Positions 61,572 through 64,000 of a stretch of DNA of 64,000 nucleotides are shown piece by piece. Each line of letters starts with the position of its first letter. Position 1 is the stretch's first letter. The notes under the pieces were generated by a model. The model was not told the origin of the DNA, did no database searches, and saw only the letters and a list, made by a program, of their open reading frames with translations. The stretch lies in assembly GCA_020634135.1 (NCBI GenBank), contig JACKCG010000009.1, forward strand, positions 1-64,000, written 5' to 3'. The position numbers and the translations under genes were made by a program. This DNA is from Anaerolineaceae bacterium (GTDB lineage Bacteria; Chloroflexota; Anaerolineae; Aggregatilineales; Phototrophicaceae).

Positions 61572-62483
61572 TTAATCAGACTCTTCGATTTCAGCACTAC
61601 GCTGCATGACTTCCGGTTTGAGCGGCGTGACCCGGTCAATATCGGCTTTTTCTTCCTGCACCTCTTCCACCAGCTCGGCAATCGCGCTATCGGCGCTGAA
61701 TCCGCGCAGTTCATGTTCGAGTTTTTCCAGTTCATCGCCGCCCGACATCATGCGAATCATCTCATCGCGTGATAACTCGGCTTTGGTGAACGTCCCCAGC
61801 GTTTTACCGCGCTTGAGGATGGTGAAGCGATCTCCAATCGGGTAAGCGTGGTGGGGATTGTGGGTGATGAAGATGACGGCGATGCCGCGCGCGCGGGCCT
61901 GGGCGACATAACGCAGCACTGTGCCCGCCTGCTTGACGCCTAATGCCGAGGTCGGCTCGTCCAGAATCAACACCTTCGCGCCGAAGTACACCGCCCGCGC
62001 AATGGCGATAGACTGCCGCTCCCCGCCGGAAAGTGTCCCTACCGGTTGTTCCGGGTCGCGGATATCAATGCCCATTTTTGCCATTTCTTCACGGGCGATA
62101 TGGCTGGCCGCCTGCAAGTCAAATCGCTTGAATGGCCCCCAGCCTTTCGTGGGTTCGCTGCCCAGGAAGAAGTTGCGCGAAATGCTCATGAGCGAGACCA
62201 TCGCCAGGTCCTGATACACTGTTGCGATACCTCTATCAAGCGCGTCACGTGGCGAATTGAAGTCTACCGGCTGGCCTTCGACCAGGTATTGGCCTTTGCT
62301 CGGTTTGTGTACGCCGGAGAGGGTCTTAATCAGGGTGGATTTGCCTGCGCCGTTATCCCCCAACAGGCACATCACCTCTCCGGGATATACGGTCATGCTG
62401 ACATTGCTCAGGGCGATGACGCTGCCGAAATATTTGGAAATGTCTTTGACCTCAATCGCGGGGACTTTCATGTTCATCATCAT
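61572..62483 (-). CDS. Sugar ABC transporter ATPase, single nucleotide-binding domain
   Basis: A 303-residue ABC ATPase. Walker A is GDNGAGKST (residues 42-50), the signature LSGGERQ is near 151 and Walker B VLILDEPT near 171. Inositol/ribose-type CUT2 ATPases normally have two such domains (about 500 residues); this one has one, as in the FrcA type. The last 60 residues are a strongly acidic, coiled tail. Several ATGs occur at the start; GGGAGG suits the second or third best. It follows the permease gene with a 4-nt overlap. Confidence 0.92.
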   Translation of the reverse strand: MMMNMKVPAIEVKDISKYFGSVIALSNVSMTVYPGEVMCLLGDNGAGKSTLIKTLSGVHKPSKGQYLVEGQPVDFNSPRDALDRGIATVYQDLAMVSLMSISRNFFLGSEPTKGWGPFKRFDLQAASHIAREEMAKMGIDIRDPEQPVGTLSGGERQSIAIARAVYFGAKVLILDEPTSALGVKQAGTVLRYVAQARARGIAVIFITHNPHHAYPIGDRFTILKRGKTLGTFTKAELSRDEMIRMMSGGDELEKLEHELRGFSADSAIAELVEEVQEEKADIDRVTPLKPEVMQRSAEIEESD

Positions 62484-63595
62484 TTCCCTCCCAGCGCTTG
62501 TTTGCGGACGAAGTTATTGACGAGAACGGCGATGATGATAAGCGCGCCCAGCACCACCCGGAACAATTCGGAGTCAATGCCCGCTGCCGGAACGCCCAAC
62601 CGTACCATGCCATAAATCAATGCGCCCAACGCCCCGCCAATCACCGACCCATAGCCGCCGGTCAGGAGTGTGCCGCCGATCACCGCCGCCGAAATCGCGT
62701 AGAGTTCCTGCAAATCGCCGCGCAGGGCTGCCGCGCTTTGAATGCCGAAAAGCTGTATCTGGCTGAGCAGCCAGGCTGCCGCCGCCGTCCCCATGAACAG
62801 GATGATCTTGACACGATTCACCGGGACGCCCGTATTCCGCGCCGCATTTTCATCGCCGCCGACTGCGAAAACCCAGTTGCCGAACTTGGTGCGGAGTAAA
62901 AGCCAGGTTGCCAGCACGATGAGCGCCAGCCACCACAGAATTGACACATCAAAATCCGTGCTGGAAACCACCTGGGTGACTTCTCCGGTGAAGGATGTGC
63001 GCTCGGTGATGCGTTCCAGGCTGAAAAACGCGGAGTGAAAGATGGGGCGAATGCTCGTCCAGTCAGGGATTTTTTGCGCCAGCGCGTCCACATTGGAAGT
63101 CCCGGATGCAGCCAGGGAGAGCGCGATTGTCGCGCCACGCACGGCGAACAGCGAACCGAGCGTGATGATGAATGACGGGAGTTTGGTGCGCACAACCAGC
63201 AGGCCGTTGAAGAAGCCGATACCCAGGGCGATCAGCAGGGAGAACATCATGGCGATGGGCAGGGGCAGGTGGAAAGCAGTTGCCAGTATGCCGGTTGCCA
63301 TCGTTGCAGCGCCCATTGTTGACCCCACCGAGAGGTCGAACTCACCGGCGATCATCAGGAGTGTCACGGCGACAGTCAGGATGCCGAGTTCGGATGCAGT
63401 TTCCAAAAACAGGGAAGTGCCGTTCATGCCGGCGAAATCCGAACCAGCGGCGAAGGCGAAGTACAGCCAGATGACAATCGCCCCGGCTAATGCTCCGGCT
63501 TCTGGTCGTCGCAGGGTGCGCCGCAACATCCCGGCGCGTTTGACACGCTCATCTCCTGGAGGGCTGTTATCAACCGAAGTTGTTGTAGATGCCAT
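62480..63595 (-). CDS. CUT2-type sugar ABC transporter permease
   Basis: A 371-residue permease with about ten hydrophobic helices in the RbsC/AraH arrangement. Typical elements are LMIAGEFDLSVGSTMGAATM, a central GVPVNRVKIILFMGTAAAAW and AVIGGTLLTGGYGSVIGGAL. Overlaps the ATPase gene by 4 nt. With the SBP and ATPase it probably imports myo-inositol or an inositol-like sugar, judging by its position upstream of the iol genes. Confidence 0.92.
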   Translation of the reverse strand: MASTTTSVDNSPPGDERVKRAGMLRRTLRRPEAGALAGAIVIWLYFAFAAGSDFAGMNGTSLFLETASELGILTVAVTLLMIAGEFDLSVGSTMGAATMATGILATAFHLPLPIAMMFSLLIALGIGFFNGLLVVRTKLPSFIITLGSLFAVRGATIALSLAASGTSNVDALAQKIPDWTSIRPIFHSAFFSLERITERTSFTGEVTQVVSSTDFDVSILWWLALIVLATWLLLRTKFGNWVFAVGGDENAARNTGVPVNRVKIILFMGTAAAAWLLSQIQLFGIQSAAALRGDLQELYAISAAVIGGTLLTGGYGSVIGGALGALIYGMVRLGVPAAGIDSELFRVVLGALIIIAVLVNNFVRKQALGGK

Positions 63596-63723
63596 TGCGT
63601 AACCCTTTTAAACGAAATATTGTCAAAATATTTTTGGATATCAATAGAGAGAGGGCGACTCCACTGAGCCGCCCTGTGAAGCACTATTTACACACTGTAT
63701 CTATATGGAACAGGCAGCACCCA

Positions 63724-64000
63724 CTAGCGTGTGCCGCGTGCGCTGTATTCGATCACCGCGCCGGCAGTATCCGCTGTCACAAAGCCGGGGCCGGTCTGGA
63801 CGACGATGCTTCCTGGCGTGTTGAGGTTGCTCAGGTAGAGATACATATAGACGACGCCGAGATACCCCTGAGTATATTGCTGCTGGTCAATCGCAAACAG
63901 CATGTCGCCTGCCTGGATCGCGCTCAGGACTTCCGGTGAGAGGTCGAAGGTCGCCAGCGCGACGACGCCGATCAGCCCTTCATCGCGCAGAGCTTCCAGC
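63724..64000 (-). CDS. Sugar ABC transporter substrate-binding protein, C-terminal part
   Basis: The minus-strand frame is open from the window edge to a TAG at 63724. It reads LFAIDQQQYTQGYLGVVYMY near the end, the C-terminal hinge/ligand region of periplasmic sugar-binding proteins of the Peripla_BP_4 type, and closes in YSARGTR. The N-terminus is outside the window. Together with the next two genes it forms the inositol-type uptake system. Confidence 0.85.
   Translation of the reverse strand, partial: LEALRDEGLIGVVALATFDLSPEVLSAIQAGDMLFAIDQQQYTQGYLGVVYMYLYLSNLNTPGSIVVQTGPGFVTADTAGAVIEYSARGTR

Overview
This 64 kb window is a high-GC bacterial chromosome segment. Gene content suggests a free-living member of the Chloroflexota, probably Anaerolineae-like. 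That placement is an inference from the mix of signal-peptidase, TPR, SH3 and MurJ proteins, PadR and sugar-ABC genes, and the abundant small palindromic repeats. No rRNA or tRNA gene is present to fix it. I saw no prophage, CRISPR array or intact insertion sequence.

Layout. 1-3.8 kb: end of ybeY, a diacylglycerol/undecaprenol kinase, an HTH remnant, a GNAT enzyme, and on the minus strand an SGNH hydrolase, a YkvA-like protein and an EEP lipoprotein. 4.0-7.8 kb: signal peptidase I; a tightly coupled trio of a zinc-finger protein, a tandem-domain microcompartment (BMC-T) shell protein and a pentameric BMC-P vertex protein; then an aldehyde dehydrogenase. 7.9-11.9 kb: a membrane protein, a GT4 enzyme, and a GT9-GT26 fusion whose linkers carry two in-frame palindromes. 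12-21.4 kb: mostly single housekeeping or accessory genes, including azlCD, a DMT exporter, a TIR protein, a PadR two-gene operon, a MOSC protein and an aldo/keto reductase. 21.6-32.2 kb: a nine-gene minus-strand surface-polysaccharide operon, followed by about 1 kb of AT-rich DNA without a convincing gene. 33.1-41.7 kb: a CMD protein and a sugar-use region (ribulokinase, zinc alcohol dehydrogenase, KDG-type kinase, bifunctional aldolase/SDR, tandem class II aldolase). 41.8-53.8 kb: a histidine kinase, MurJ, secreted SH3 and TPR proteins, lipoproteins, an aminoglycoside-phosphotransferase-fold protein, and a likely small RNA or attenuated leader. 53.9-64 kb: a minus-strand myo-inositol catabolism operon with its sugar ABC transporter.

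How the genes fit. The inositol locus carries uptake (substrate-binding protein, permease, ATPase), oxidation (IolG), dehydration (IolE), ring opening (IolD), isomerisation (IolB) and phosphorylation (IolC). IolA and IolJ are not in the window. The operon is broken up by accessory DNA at three places: a HepT-MntA toxin-antitoxin pair between iolE and iolD; a four-helix-bundle S23-type gene bracketed by opposed heptanucleotide arrays between iolD and iolB; and a short inverted heptamer pair with a dispersed repeat between iolC and iolG.

The observations most worth following are the S23/heptamer cassette, the in-frame palindromes, the BMC mini-locus and the RNA at about 52.65 kb. Functions are assigned by reading motifs; no database search was run.
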